Shown piece after piece: positions 1 to 13,100 of a stretch of 64,000 nucleotides of DNA. This DNA comes from Rhea pennata (taxonomy: Eukaryota > Chordata > Aves > Rheiformes > Rheidae): the NCBI RefSeq assembly GCF_028389875.1, contig NC_084663.1:17374666-17438665 (forward strand), read 5' to 3'. Within the stretch, counting starts at the first letter, position 1, and every line of letters starts with the position of its first letter. The position numbers and the translations under genes were made by a program. Under the pieces are notes generated by a model. That model was not told where the DNA came from and searched no databases. It was given only the letters and a program-made list of their open reading frames with translations.

Positions 1-898
1 CATTAAAACTAGCTGATTTTGTCAGCTGTAGGCAGAATATGAATTATATTCTCAAAATAAGAACCATTTGGAAAGTAATGTTTCAGAGTCAATTGTACAT
101 TTAAGGTATCATCTATGTCTTAAGCATAATATATATATATTTTAAAAATATTTTTACCTGTAATAATTTTAGTTTAATAATATGTATTTAAATATTTTGT
201 ATAGAAAAACTGAAAGCATTATTGTGAATACTGACATCTCTCACAGATCTTATCTAGAAGCTTGGAAATTTTTGAGTAGGATTAATACCACCCTATCCAA
301 AGAGAAAGTTGTAAATGCTCCAGTGTAACGTCATGTGGAATTTGCTCAGAACTGTGCAAGATTAGTATAGAAACGTAAGATTTGAACTTTCTAAAGTTCT
401 TTCTAAATGTTCATATCCACAAATATTTTCACTGAGTTTTACTGAGTAGTCAAGCAGGCCTTCCGAATGATATCCTATTACAGAAACATCCATTAGGTGG
501 CATTTTAAAAACTAAATAATAATAATTTGTTTAATATAAAAAGGCAGTACTCAGAGTAAGGAGGTGTTCTAAAAAAAAAATCCTCCCAACAATAACTTCA
601 GCACTTCAAACATGCAATGTTAATTTCTAAGTAAGTAGGACTTCAAAAGTAGGGCCATATTTTTATTTTTGTATCTATATATATGCATGTGTATGTATAT
701 GTATGTATAAACAGATATCTCAAGGTGATCATTTTCAATACACAGTTGACATATTCTTTCAAAAAAGTTACAAAAAAGTGATTTTATAGTAGACTCAAAT
801 TTGCTATGCAGGGGCACTTTCGTCTTTATCTTTTATCTCTAAATCAAAAAAAGGCTTAATATCTTTTCTGGAACACAAGGAGAAACATGGACGCTCAC
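1..898 (-). other. CERK: CERK intron 12 (partial)
   Basis: Sequence downstream of the exon 12 donor. I searched by eye on the minus strand for the expected last-exon peptide (VHCQLVRLFARG in human) and did not find it. Contents are AT-rich unique DNA, plus a short TATG/TATA-rich tract near 675-710. The intron is therefore at least 898 bp long. Confidence 0.7.
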
Positions 899-1107
899 CT
901 CACTTCAATTGCTGAGCTATCCAGAGTCTCTCCATCACAATTCCAGGTGCTATTAGCAATATTGCAGCAACAGGCCGGGTGATCTCTGCAGAACTGGCCA
1001 AAATGTTTCTTTCCTATGTCCGTGACATCACTTTCGTTGTCTTCCAAAAGCTTTGATGTAAACTGAAAACTCTTCACCCGATAAACATCTACAAATGAGA
1101 AGTCAAA
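899..1107 (-). CDS. CERK: CERK exon 12 (penultimate)
   Basis: A 209-bp exon encoding residues 442-510 plus two bases of codon 511. FDFSFVDVYRVKSFQFTSK, HFGQFCRDHPACCCNIANS and TWNCDGETLDSSAIEV align with human FDFTFVEVYRVKKFQFTSK and following. The acceptor is CTTTGTAG and the donor GTGAG|GTGAGC. Reading through the donor gives an immediate TGA, so splicing to a further exon is expected. That exon was not recognised in 1-898. Confidence 0.94.
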
Positions 1108-4100
1108 CTACAAAGAAAAAGTAGAATCAACACAAGCGATTACAACTAGCTGGATATATTTAATGCATAGAACAACTCAGCAAGCAGTGTTTTGTATTCA
1201 AGAAAATGTGTCCACTCCAATTTTCTAGAGAAGCTTGCTTGAGATAATACAGTGATTTTTGTTTTAAAAGACTACACAAGTCAAAGAAAATTACATGAAA
1301 CTGGAATCAGACTTTTCAACAATACTTTTAAAGTAGCAACAACACTGCCACTTTACACATAAACAGGTAACAGGTTCTGAGATTATGAGTAAACAGCTAT
1401 ATTGTTCATGATGAAATCAAAGTAAAAAAGGCTTGGGCTGGTCTCTTGGTGTCATCTTCAGGATCTGTTCAACTGCACTGCTTAAGACATACAGGCTTTT
1501 CTGCAAACCCGCTGCTTTCACGTTTAGAACAATCTCCTGAAGATAGGCAAATGCTACCCTAATCAAAGAATTCCATGGAAATATAATCACATTAGAGAGT
1601 TGGGTGTGTAGGAAAGTAAGAGTATTATTACATTCCAACAAAATAAAATCACTTTAACTAGCTAATTCAGCTAGAAATAGGTAGGGCAATTAAGAGATTG
1701 CTCTTACTAACAGAGGTTTGCAGGATTACATTATGATATTATATAAATGCTTTAAAATGGGCTTTGTAAGTTAAAGGAACAATCAAATTAGTGGGTGCCT
1801 CTACCTGACCTGAAAACAACTTAGTTGATACAGGCTGAAATGCTTAGTAAGCAGTAATAAAGACAGACATGCCATTTAGCAAAGCCAATGGAGTGTGTCT
1901 GTGTGTGTCTGTAGGAAGCGAATGGCAAGGAAGTAAAAGTGAATACAGAACAACAGAAATGCTTTTATCAAGAGTTACCCATAAACTTGTCTGTATTAAT
2001 GTATGTCCTTTTTTTTCCTCCACATTTTCTCAAGTTTCCCAGCAGGATTTCCCATTATAGAAGACAATAACTTGGCATGAGAAAAAAATCGGCAACCTTG
2101 CATCTAATCTGCATTTTATAACCAATAAATCTCAGTGAGAAACACTGGGGAATCACTGGAATGGGAATTTCTCTTGCCTGTTTATACTACAGCCACAGTG
2201 GCAATCCAAAAAAACATCAAAGTTGAAGGAACCTCCCATGTCAGTAAGTTAACCACAAGCAAACATCTGAAGTTATCAAAACTCCACAATCTGGAACAGT
2301 AACTTAAACACAGTGAGGCTCACTATGCATGCTAGAGAAAACAGCTTATTTGCAATTCTGATAAATGATGAAATAGGCAAGGTAGTTGTGGAAGGCTTCA
2401 AATAACAAAAAATATCGAGTATACAAGGAGAGAAGGTGGAAAGGATGGAAGGGAAGAAGAGCAAATGAAGAATAATTTGGGTGGAGATACATAGGCATAC
2501 ACAATGTCCTAGGGTATGTTATGAGGAAATATAGGAAAGAGAATCTATAGCAACTCTTCTATGGAGTAGGAAGAGTAGCAACATGAACAACAGGTGAGTT
2601 TAATTATCACTTTTATACCTAGATATGCCATTATTCCACTGTTCACCAGAACATGTTAATAATACCAAGTTGTGACAAATATTAAATGTGTGCCTTCCCA
2701 TAGCTATACATATCGATAGCCACAGTTATTGTTTTAACAGATAGTACACTCAAAACACTGATGAACCTTCCCTTATCATTAACCTTGACAGCTGTAACAG
2801 CGTATGTGAGGAAGAATTTTGAAGCTGAATGCATATAACTCATGTTATGGTCACCTATATGTGTTAAAATACTGCTGAAAGCCTGCAGCTTATGGTCAAA
2901 TTGCAATTTGTAACTATATTCTAAACTAAGTATTTTACACAGTTTACAAAGACTGAATTATCATTCCTCACTACATCAGCCACATCATTTTGCTGCGTTT
3001 TCATACCAAATACAAGTATACATAAGTGATAAACTCCTTCTAAATAGTATCCAAACAGCAAATACTTGGAAAATGTTGTAAGATAAAATTCAATTAGCAA
3101 AAGAGGAATTTGGGTCCGATACTATGGCTAAAGTCCTGACTTAGCTAAAATGTTCTGGGATTTTATTTTTCATGGTACACATGATAATCTTATTCATGCA
3201 AAATATATGAGCATTTTTTTTAATCTGTACTGCAGATATTTTTTGTGTCATATAAAAACGCCAGTATTTACAACTTATACAGCTTCTGAAGAATTCATAG
3301 CCAAAGGGAAAACACACCTGATCATCTTGGTTTGTATGTCTGACAAGATACCGTAGAAAATCAAATCTGGAGCATTTACGAACTAAAATGAGGTCAGCCG
3401 AACCATCTGCCAAATGAGCTGCTGGTGAAAGACCTTTTGGACTTCGTGGACAGGCACAGCTCATATTTACTGCATTGACAGCTAGAAATTTTCCTTTAAT
3501 AACCTTCCATTCTTCTTCATCATCTGAAACACATAAATGAAAACATGCAAATAGGTTATTTGATCTGCTCACAGGAATGCTAAGAAGCTAACATTCCTGG
3601 GAAATTAAGCTTTTACCAGGCATGTTCCTGCATCGTCAATACAGAGCTACGACAAGTTACTTAAAAAAAACCCCAAACACTAATTTTTCCTATATTGACA
3701 GAAGTTGCTTCCTCCTTCCAGAGACCATGCTTATCTAAAACTTCTGACTATTTGTGCCATATGCATGTCAAATTTGGGATTAATGCTATTTGAGTAACCT
3801 ATAAAGCTTCAGGCAGGGACAAAACAGAGACAGGTCATAACTTTTGTAGCTAGAAGTTGAGGGAATTTTAATCTTGCTCTTCAATCTGTTAACCTTGAAT
3901 AAATAATGATGAGGGCAGAGTAGATCAGTATTTGCTTTCTAGATCAGTGTCCCTACTTCTCCTCAATGCCACAAGCTATATTTAAAAAAGTGACAGAAAG
4001 GGAGGGTATGACTCAGGGTTCAGTAGGACCAGAATATAGCAATCAGGAATCCATTTTCAGTTTTTGGTGTGGTTTTTCTTTTTTTTTTTTTTTTTTTTTT

Positions 4101-7100
4101 TTGGAGGGGGGAGTTCCACTCTAATATTCTGCAGATGAAAAATTATTAGCAAAGAGTTGAACTTGTCTCTGTGTAAATCCTCAAAGATTCCTGGAAAACA
4201 GAAGACTATTTTCAATAAATTTTAACTATGCTGTTGGAGATTCTACCAAGACCAAGCTTAGATGTGTGATGGCATAAATTCTACCAAGGGACAGAGGTAT
4301 TTTCTGGAACACTGTCAGGCTCTGCACAGAGTTATCACGTAAAATTTCTTTTCTTGTATGAGGTAAAGACAGACTAAAAAAGCCTCTGTATTTTTAGATT
4401 AAACACATTTGCCTTCCCCACTACAGTAAAAGAAGTCAAAAAGTAGCCATAACACTCCTTTCCTGTTCTACATATAAGTGGACTCAGATATTTAAAAATG
4501 AGCAATTCCACTGAACTAACGATTTCAGAATAGTCTATGGTGGTGCAGACAGTTCTAAGACTACCGCTAAGGAGTAAAGTTCCATTATAGATGATGAGGA
4601 TAAAATTAACAAACAAACAAACAGGTAAACAGACAGACAAGGTTTGTTAATACAAACTTGTTTAACAAGTTTGATCAAACTATGGTAAGATAAAGGGTTT
4701 GAAATATATTAACTAACAGAGCCTTAAAAAAAAATCTAATGTTTTCGAAGGGGTTCTTTCATGAGACTCTGTATGACATAAATACTATGTATTTCGTATG
4801 TCCTGAAATTCTGATAATCTTTACTGTCTTAGTTTTGTAAACTTCACATTTACTTTAGAGAATCATTATTACAATTGCCTAGATGATTTGAAAGTTGGAT
4901 ATAAATTCTATGCTGGGTTCACTCTGAATTAATCTTTTCCAAGCTCCCAGGAGAGAAAAAAAAAAAAAAAAAGTCTGGAAAATATTTTGTAGCTCTTCTT
5001 TGCTCTTTGAACTTCTCCAGTGTCCTTGATTTTTTTTTTTTATTTAATGCAGCCTCTTACTATCCACACACTCTGCAGCAACAAAACTAAGAAAGATGTA
5101 ATTCAAGGAATGGTAGAGTAGTATTACAAAGTGACAGAAGACTTAAAGGAGATTAGAAAACTTTATTCTTTTTCTATCTAGAGATATCCTCTTCTATCTC
5201 CTAAAAAAAAAAAATACAAATTAGTAATAAATCACAGGAAAATGCAGCTTTGCTGAATTCAACTTTTTGCATCATTTACCAAAGTGGTTTTAACATCAAT
5301 TATATACTTGCTTCAATGCTGATCTTCTTTCATGTTGCTTTTGAACAGGATATTGCAGAAAGAAATTGCTCAAATTAGATTAAAACATGTATTGTAAGAG
5401 GTCAGAAAGCAATTTTACATATCAACCTGCAGAAAAACTTTCCAAATCACAAGGCCCTGCTCTGAGATTAAGCTAATCAAACAGAACATGAGAAACTACT
5501 GGATGTAACATGGGAAATATTTGGACTTTACAGATCATAGAATCATAGAATCAGTAAGGTTGGAAGGGACCTCTGGAGATCATCTAGTCTAACCTCCCCG
5601 CTCAGCAGGGTCATCTAGAGCATGTTAGACAGGGTTGCATCCAGGCGGGCCTTGAATATCTCCAGAGAAGGAGACTCCACAACCTCTCTGGGCAACCTGT
5701 GCCAGTGCTCTGTCACTCTCACATAACAGAGAAGCTGACAAAAGCTACAGATAGCACCATGAAAGACTCCTGGTGGTTAAGGAGGAGACAGCTGAACTGT
5801 GCAGAGAACCGAAGGAAGGCACTGAGGACCTCCTGGGGAGCTGAATTTTGCAAGACTAACAGCTCCCATGTAACTGTATCACATAACGCTGGGATTACCT
5901 GGGTAATGGTATCAGAAATACCTAATTTGGGTATAGATGTAGCAAAACTGGAGTCAATAAAGAAAATGCAGTTAGGGGCAGTTTTTTATTTGGGAGGAGG
6001 CAAAAGGTGGAGTAAAGGAAGGATCGAGGAAGGACAAGCATGGAAAAATGGGTGACAAAGGGGTAAACAAGCTGCTGGTTAGTATGTTCATCTGGCCAAG
6101 CCCTGCACCTGATCACTGTAATTTGTTCCATCTTCTTTTTAAACTTTATTCCTTTACTCAATCTGCATGATGTGGTAGTGCAAAAACAGCCAGCAAATAG
6201 GACACCATAGTCTGTAAAGATCAAATTTCAGATGCTGGAGACTAGCTAACAGGGCATGGATTCTAGATTTATTTCTAGTTTAGGCCAGAGTTAGAGGGAC
6301 CCACATGTGAGTGGATATGAAACGAACAACCGAGTGTGTGTTCTGCTAGCAAACTTCAGATTAGACCAGCTGGAAACTACAAGGAGATCAGCACCTGGAA
6401 AAACCCAGGTCTGAGCTGGAAACTGAGTAAAAGGTATGCCCATGGATATAGGTATGGATACTGGACAGAAATGCTGGATTATTTGGTAATCCACAAAGTC
6501 TGGAGACCCTCGCCCCCCTCAAACTTGAACTGATATATATTAAAAAGTTGTATAACAAGTAAATTATATAATACTAAGTCCTCTTACTTTTCATTATAAA
6601 TTACCTTCATGTTTTAATCCACGTTTCTTGCGCTGTTCTGCCAGCTGTTGCTCACTTTGCCTGCAAATATGACATCTGAAAACAAACATACTCTGTTTAA
6701 CTCTAGTGTTTTACTCAATCATTACAGGACAGTCCCACACCACAAGATGGAGCATGGCACTGATCACCCTGACATGGCACTAACCGTGATAGCCCTGGAA
6801 GCTGTATAGCTAACTAAGTAGAGTGCTATGCTCAAGACTTCTGGAGGTGAGATGTTATTACATGCCACAGAGTCATCAAATCATGCAGTTTGGAGGCCCA
6901 AAACTGTTCAAAGCAGGTCCAAAGAAATGAAGTTTCTCAGCGTCTTGTTTGGTCAAGTTTTGAATATCTCCAAGGATGGAATGCCTGAAAGTTCTCTGAG
7001 CAACCTGTTCAAATATTTGTCTATCCTAATGGTGACAGAATTTCTTCTTTTATCTTCATATTCTTATTTTTTATATTGCAAATTTTATCTATTGCCTCCA

Positions 7101-10100
7101 GCATTCCACTGGAGAATGCACCTCCAAGAAAAGCCTGTCTCCGTCTTCTACAATCTCTCATCAGGCAGATATAAACAGCACTAAGATCCATCCTCTGCCT
7201 TCTCTTAAGGCTGAACGCATGTAGCTGTCAGCTTCTTCTCAAATGACACATGCTCCAGTCACACAGCCATCTTGTCAATCCTCTACTGGACTTGTGCCAG
7301 TATGCCAGTATCTTTCCTGCATTGAGGAGCCCCAAAGTGGACAACTGCTGCAGATGCGGCCTCACAAGCGCTGAATGGAGGGGAACAATCACTTCTGACC
7401 TGCTGGTTACCCTCTTGCTAATAAAGTTCCATATATGGTTGCCTTTCTTGCTATGAGGGTGCACTGCTGACTCAAGTACTACTTGTTGTTCACTGGGACC
7501 CACAGGTCTACAATTGTCTTCCAGCCAGCTGCTGCTGTTGCATGGGGCTATTCCATTGCAGCTAAAGGACTTTATATTTGCCTCTCCTGAACTTCCCAAG
7601 GTTCATGTCAGCCCATTTCTCTGGCCTGTCAAGGTCTCTCTGAATAGCAGTCCTGCATTCCAGCATGTAGATCACTTCTCTCACTTTGGTACCATCTATA
7701 AACCTGCTGAGCGCGTACCCTATGCCATCCTCCAGGTCATTAATAAAGACTGGTTCAGCACAGATCTCAGACAGATACTGTTATTAATTGGCTGCCAGTT
7801 GGAGTGGGTATTTACAACACCTCCAACTACAGAATCCAGCCAATTTTCTACTCATCCACTTATCCAGTGCCCACCTCATTGATTTGGTCATAAAAATAGT
7901 ATAGAAGATAGTATCAAAGGCCTTGCTAAAGTCAATGTATGTTGACTGTTCTCCCCTTGTCCATGGGGACATGTAAGGCCTGGGGACAGACTACACCAGT
8001 GAAAACTGGGGCAAAGAAAGCACTCAGCTTTTCAGTCTTTTCCATATTCTTTGTCACTATGTCTACTGTCCCACTAAGCAGCAGGCTCCCATCTTCTTTA
8101 GCCGTTAGTCAATATACTTAAAAAAATCCCTTCTTACTGCCCTTTACATGCCTCAATGTTCCCTTCAGGTAGCTCACTCCAGCTTCCACCTTCTGTTTAT
8201 TTCTCAGTTGCATCTGGCTTCATTCAGGAGACTGCTGTTCATCCATGTCAACTTTCTGCCGTGCTTGCTCAAGCAAAAGCTCTGCTTTTGACACTGTATG
8301 TTGGCAGCCAGGTGTTGACCAGCAGGATGCAATCACTCCTTCCTGAACCTTTCCCTCCCTGGAACAATTGAGAGGAATACCACACAGGCCCAATGTCCTC
8401 AAAGTTCTAGAGTCACTCTTGATATACTCAGGGTTGGAAGAATCATTGCTGCCCCTGTGGACAAGCAGCACGGAGTAACAGTCAAACAGCTGACAGACCT
8501 CCACAGCTTCCCCACCAACATTCAAGCCCCTGGCAAACAAGCTTCCTGAGACATCAGGCCAGGTTGAAAGATGGTTTCCTTTATCATCTGCCTCTTCCTG
8601 CAGGTTTGATCCCCTGATCAGTTTTGTTTCTCCTCACTTTATCCCATAGGACTGTGTCTGCTCTGTAATTTCAGACCGATATGTGGAGGAGGAGTCTTCT
8701 TTTGGCAGAAGGAACAGGTTTTCTGTCTCCCCCATCTTGCTGGTCTCCACCTTTCTGCAAAATCTCTAGCTGCCCCCACTTCCTTCCACTGCTGGATTGG
8801 AACTCTTGCCTCTGCAGGTTCTCTGCAAAGACCCTCTCAATCTACAGGTCATCCCCTCTGATGTTAATGCAGTCTGCTCACCTCCTTTCTTCACCTAGCA
8901 GTTCTTGTGTCTTGACCAAAACACACCTACAGGTAAGGCCACCTTCAGGCCCAACTTCAGGGAGAGGTCCACCAGCATGGGACCTGGATGGTAGCATCCT
9001 TCTTCTGGAGCTCCACCTGCATCAAAGCACCTGATGTGTCAGGGTAGTTGCTCCAGCTGGTGCTGGAGAGCATGTCCTGCAGTATGTCACTGCCCCAGCA
9101 CTACACACAGGCTCAAGAAGTTCTTCACCAGAATTTCTGGTCCTCTCTGTATCCTGCTGTTCACTGTGGTGACAACTGCTACATCTCTGTTAGCTTCCTT
9201 CATATAAAGAAGGAGAATAAATACTAGTGCATAATTTCAAGGAACTGGAAGCAAAGAGAAAGGAAGATCAGGCCACCTGACTGGAGAAACAGGCAAAGAT
9301 CATCACACATGATTTGCACAGGATATTGGAAGTTCATAAAGAAGACTAAACAAGGAGTGATTCCTGAAAGGATTTATCCTCAGGACACAAAAAATGTTGT
9401 TATGACACTAAAACAATTACTGAAATTGCTGACCCAATTAAAATGTCAACATTTGAGCAATCTTGAGCTTCTACTTGTTGAAGCTATGAGGCACCCAGAC
9501 TTCTCATTTATTAGCAGTAATACAGTATCAAACGTTCAGCATCTTGCAGTTGAGCACTGTGCTGTTATATTTGGTTTCATTTACAGTTAGGTGGGAGGGA
9601 GTGGGAGAGGAGTTACTTTTTTCTCTTTCTACTGACCTCCTAAAATAAGGTGTTCTGTTTAATCCGTCAAGAAACTTCACTTATTTTTTAAAAATTTGTC
9701 TCTTCCAAGGCAAGTGTTTTGATATTAGAAAAACAAAACCACTGTAACATCTTACTTATGGGCCTTTCCACAAAGTTCATGTAAAACATCCAGAGATAAA
9801 CATTAGCCTACCCTGTTCTGCAGCTATCTTTATCTCGTGGAGATCCCAGTGTGTGTTTTGCTGGTTGAAAAGAAATTGTTCCTTCATAGCAATGATGAGA
9901 AAGAAAAGTCTTGACGCCTGCATGAAAAAGGTGTTAAGTAGCATTAAGTTATTATAAATTCTATTGCAAACATCTCTACATACACCTCTCTGTCGTTCCA
10001 CCCTTTCCCTTTCTAAGGACTGCAAAATAACAGTGGCTCTTCTCAAGCTTATATCTGTTTTCTGATGTTTAGATTGGAGAGGAAAGGAAGTAAAACTGCC

Positions 10101-13100
10101 CAAACCTGAGACTTTTTAAAACTTGCTTACGATGCCTTTGATTGACATCTTTAAAAAGCCAACTAAAAAATTCGGCTGTACTTCTCTTCTGAATCTTAGA
10201 ATTAGCCTACATTGGTTAAAATCTGCTTTTGTAACTAGTTTCCCTAACTCAAAACAAAGTAAAGAACAAAGATAAAAAATATTTTCCACTAGCATAGTAT
10301 ATATCTAAATACTAGCTAACTAGATGAAACCAGTCAGCTCTCCCTAAAATCAGTAAAGAAAAAAGGACATAAATAACATAATTCATTCCATCAGCTGAAC
10401 ATTTAAGACAGAAGAGTGCCTATCCCTCTTCAACTGACTGTAAAGAATGTCAAAATGATTAGCACAGAAAAGCTATTACTTTTTAGGCAGCTAATATTAG
10501 GCAAGATCTATCAATACATTTCTATTAGTAATATACAATAGTACTAGCAATTATATTCATTAAAGAAAAGCTAATTAATTGAATTTGGATTAGGGTTGCT
10601 TCAAGGGTTAAAACAAATATTTCCCTCAACAACATGAAAATTACAGTAACTATCATTTAATACAGTTTAACATAAACTTTTAATTCTTTATATAGCTCAT
10701 ATAACACTGAAAATATTAACTAGCAGTTAATTTATTAATGATACTAAACAGTCAATTTCAAAATAACTTTAATGAGCACACTACTAATGTTATCCCCAGG
10801 ATATAGAGTTCTACATTACGTGATTCAATGTGTTCAATACGAAGAGGAGTGCAAAAATCATGTTCCATCTGGCTTTTATGTTTAAAAGCTTCAGAGAAGG
10901 ATGATTTAGAGAGAGAGTATCAATTGTTCTAATATGTTTATATGCAGACAAAGGTTGTAATAATTACACAAGTTACCTGAATAGTCATATCTCATCGGAC
11001 CCATCCACCGCTTTTTCTCACTATCTTTCAATACGTCTCCATAAAAACCATAACCCAGCAATGACACAGTGTACTTCAAAAATGTATTGTTATGATGTAC
11101 AGAGGAGACATCCAGAGGCTGAGAGTCACCTATAAAGATTTGAAGTTCAAGGTTCTATTAAGGCTTATTTTTTTTCAAACTGCAAACAGGACATAGTAAC
11201 TTTAATGTTATAGATTATTTTTCCTGACTGTTCCCTTGTAACGTACATGTAGAAAAGGAAAAACATTTTTAAAGACCAGTAACAATTAATACTTAAAAAG
11301 GATTAAATAGTAAGTGAAAAGAAGGATTGTTATACTAAAAATATATAATGAAGAATTTATACTCATCGGAAAGGAAAGTGGAAGGTAATTTGACAGGAGA
11401 AAACCACGAAAACCACATCTGCACAATTTTTGAGTATTACTGAATCCTACATTTCATTGAATCAGAGTAAAATTCAAGTTGGAAGGGGCCTTCGAATATC
11501 ATGCTCAGAACAGTCAGCTCTGTGATCACACCAAGTTACTCAGGGCTTTATCCAACCAGATCTTGAAAACCTCCAAGGCCAGGGATGGCACAACCTCCTG
11601 TGGACAGTGATCTGCTTGGCACCACCTTCAAGCCACTGCTTGTCATCATCTGCTGAAAGGTTTTTCTTTTTATCTGAATCAGTGCGAACACCTCTTGTTT
11701 CACCTCATTGTCTCTCACCTTCCCTTCATGCACTACTGTGAAGAACTTGGCTCTGTCTTCTGGATAACCTCCTCATAACTATTACAAATGTTAAATATCT
11801 TCAGCCTTTTTATTAAGTGGAGAAATACTGTTTTAAAAATCTAAATATATCTATACATTTAATAATCCAACTAAGATACTAGGATATACTACGTACATAT
11901 TAGAGCCAGATCTTTAAACTTAAGTCTGTTGAGCTAAACTTTACATATGCTGAACAGATGAAATCAGATTAGTAAACAGAGAAGCATGTTCAAAAGACTT
12001 TGTAACACCAGCTCCTAAATTGCACCTGTTACGCACTCAAAAAGCAAGTGATAATGAAATAAAAATCATCTAGAAATTCTGTCCTTTATGATTATGCAAC
12101 ATTATTATGGTGAAGAGTACAGAATCATAGAGTAGAGGACAATGGAAGGGACCTCTGGAGATCATCTAATCCAACCAACCTGCTCAAAGTAGGATCAACT
12201 AAAGCAGGTTGCTCAGGACTGTGTCTGGTCAAGTTTTCAATGTCTCCAAGGCTGGAGACTTCACAACATCTCTGTGCAACTGGTTCCAGTGTCCAGCTAC
12301 CCTCATAGATTTTTGTATGTTCAGATGGAATTTCCTGTGTTTCAGTGCCCATGGCCTCTTGATCTGTTAGTGGACACCATTAAGAAGGCTAAGAAAAAAA
12401 AAAAGTACCACCTTGTGCAATTTTTCAAGTTCAGAGTGACTCTGATTGTTCAATACGTGACAAATGGGATGGAAGACACCATTCACAATGCACTGAATAT
12501 ACCAAGCTGTCTCTACACCAAGTGATAGGACAAGAGGCAACGGGCACAAACTGAAATGCAGGAAGTTCCATTTGAATATGAAGAAAAATTTCTTCACCGT
12601 AAGGGTGACAGAGCACTGGAACAGGTTGCCCAGAGAGGCTGTGGAGTCTCCTTCTCTGGAGACACTCAACACCCGCCTGAACGCAATCCTGTGCAACATG
12701 CTCTAGGTGATCCTGCTCAAGCATTTGGACTAGATGATCTCCAGAGGTCTCTTTCAATCTTGACCATTCTGTGATTCTGTAATTCTCTTAGTTCCTACAC
12801 AATTCAAGGTCTCCATTACCAGAGGACTTCGGTAAGTGGCAACGATGGGTGGCTGTCAGCATCCCTACTGACAGCATGCCAAGAATTGGCAACTTCTTAC
12901 TGAAGAGTAGCTGTTTCTCCCCCCTAGTTCCTTTCAGTTGAGTTATCAGCTAATTCCAGTCAAGCAGAAGACACATTTCTAACTTGGCATGGAAATATGA
13001 AAAGGCACAGGATAATTAGGCAATTAGTACAGAATACTACTTCAAAAGTACATGCATGTATGATAGCTTTCTCTAAAAGAGATATACTCCAACAACTTAT

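Larger units (their letters stand above)
3524..6604 (-). other. CERK: CERK intron 10
   Basis: About 3.1 kb. It contains a T24 tract at 4079-4102, an A17 tract at 4956-4972, and a CR1 3'-end fragment at 5534-5734. The rest, including 5735-6530 where several short ORFs occur by chance, shows no recognisable family. Confidence 0.75.

Noticed and set aside
7784..7972. An intact reverse-transcriptase gene
   Set aside because: The DFSKAFDT motif is real, but the frame is interrupted on both sides. It is part of a dead CR1 copy.
12367..12774. Overlapping ORFs of about 110 codons on both strands
   Set aside because: They read through the inverted CR1 fragments, in their 3' non-coding parts. They are not genes.
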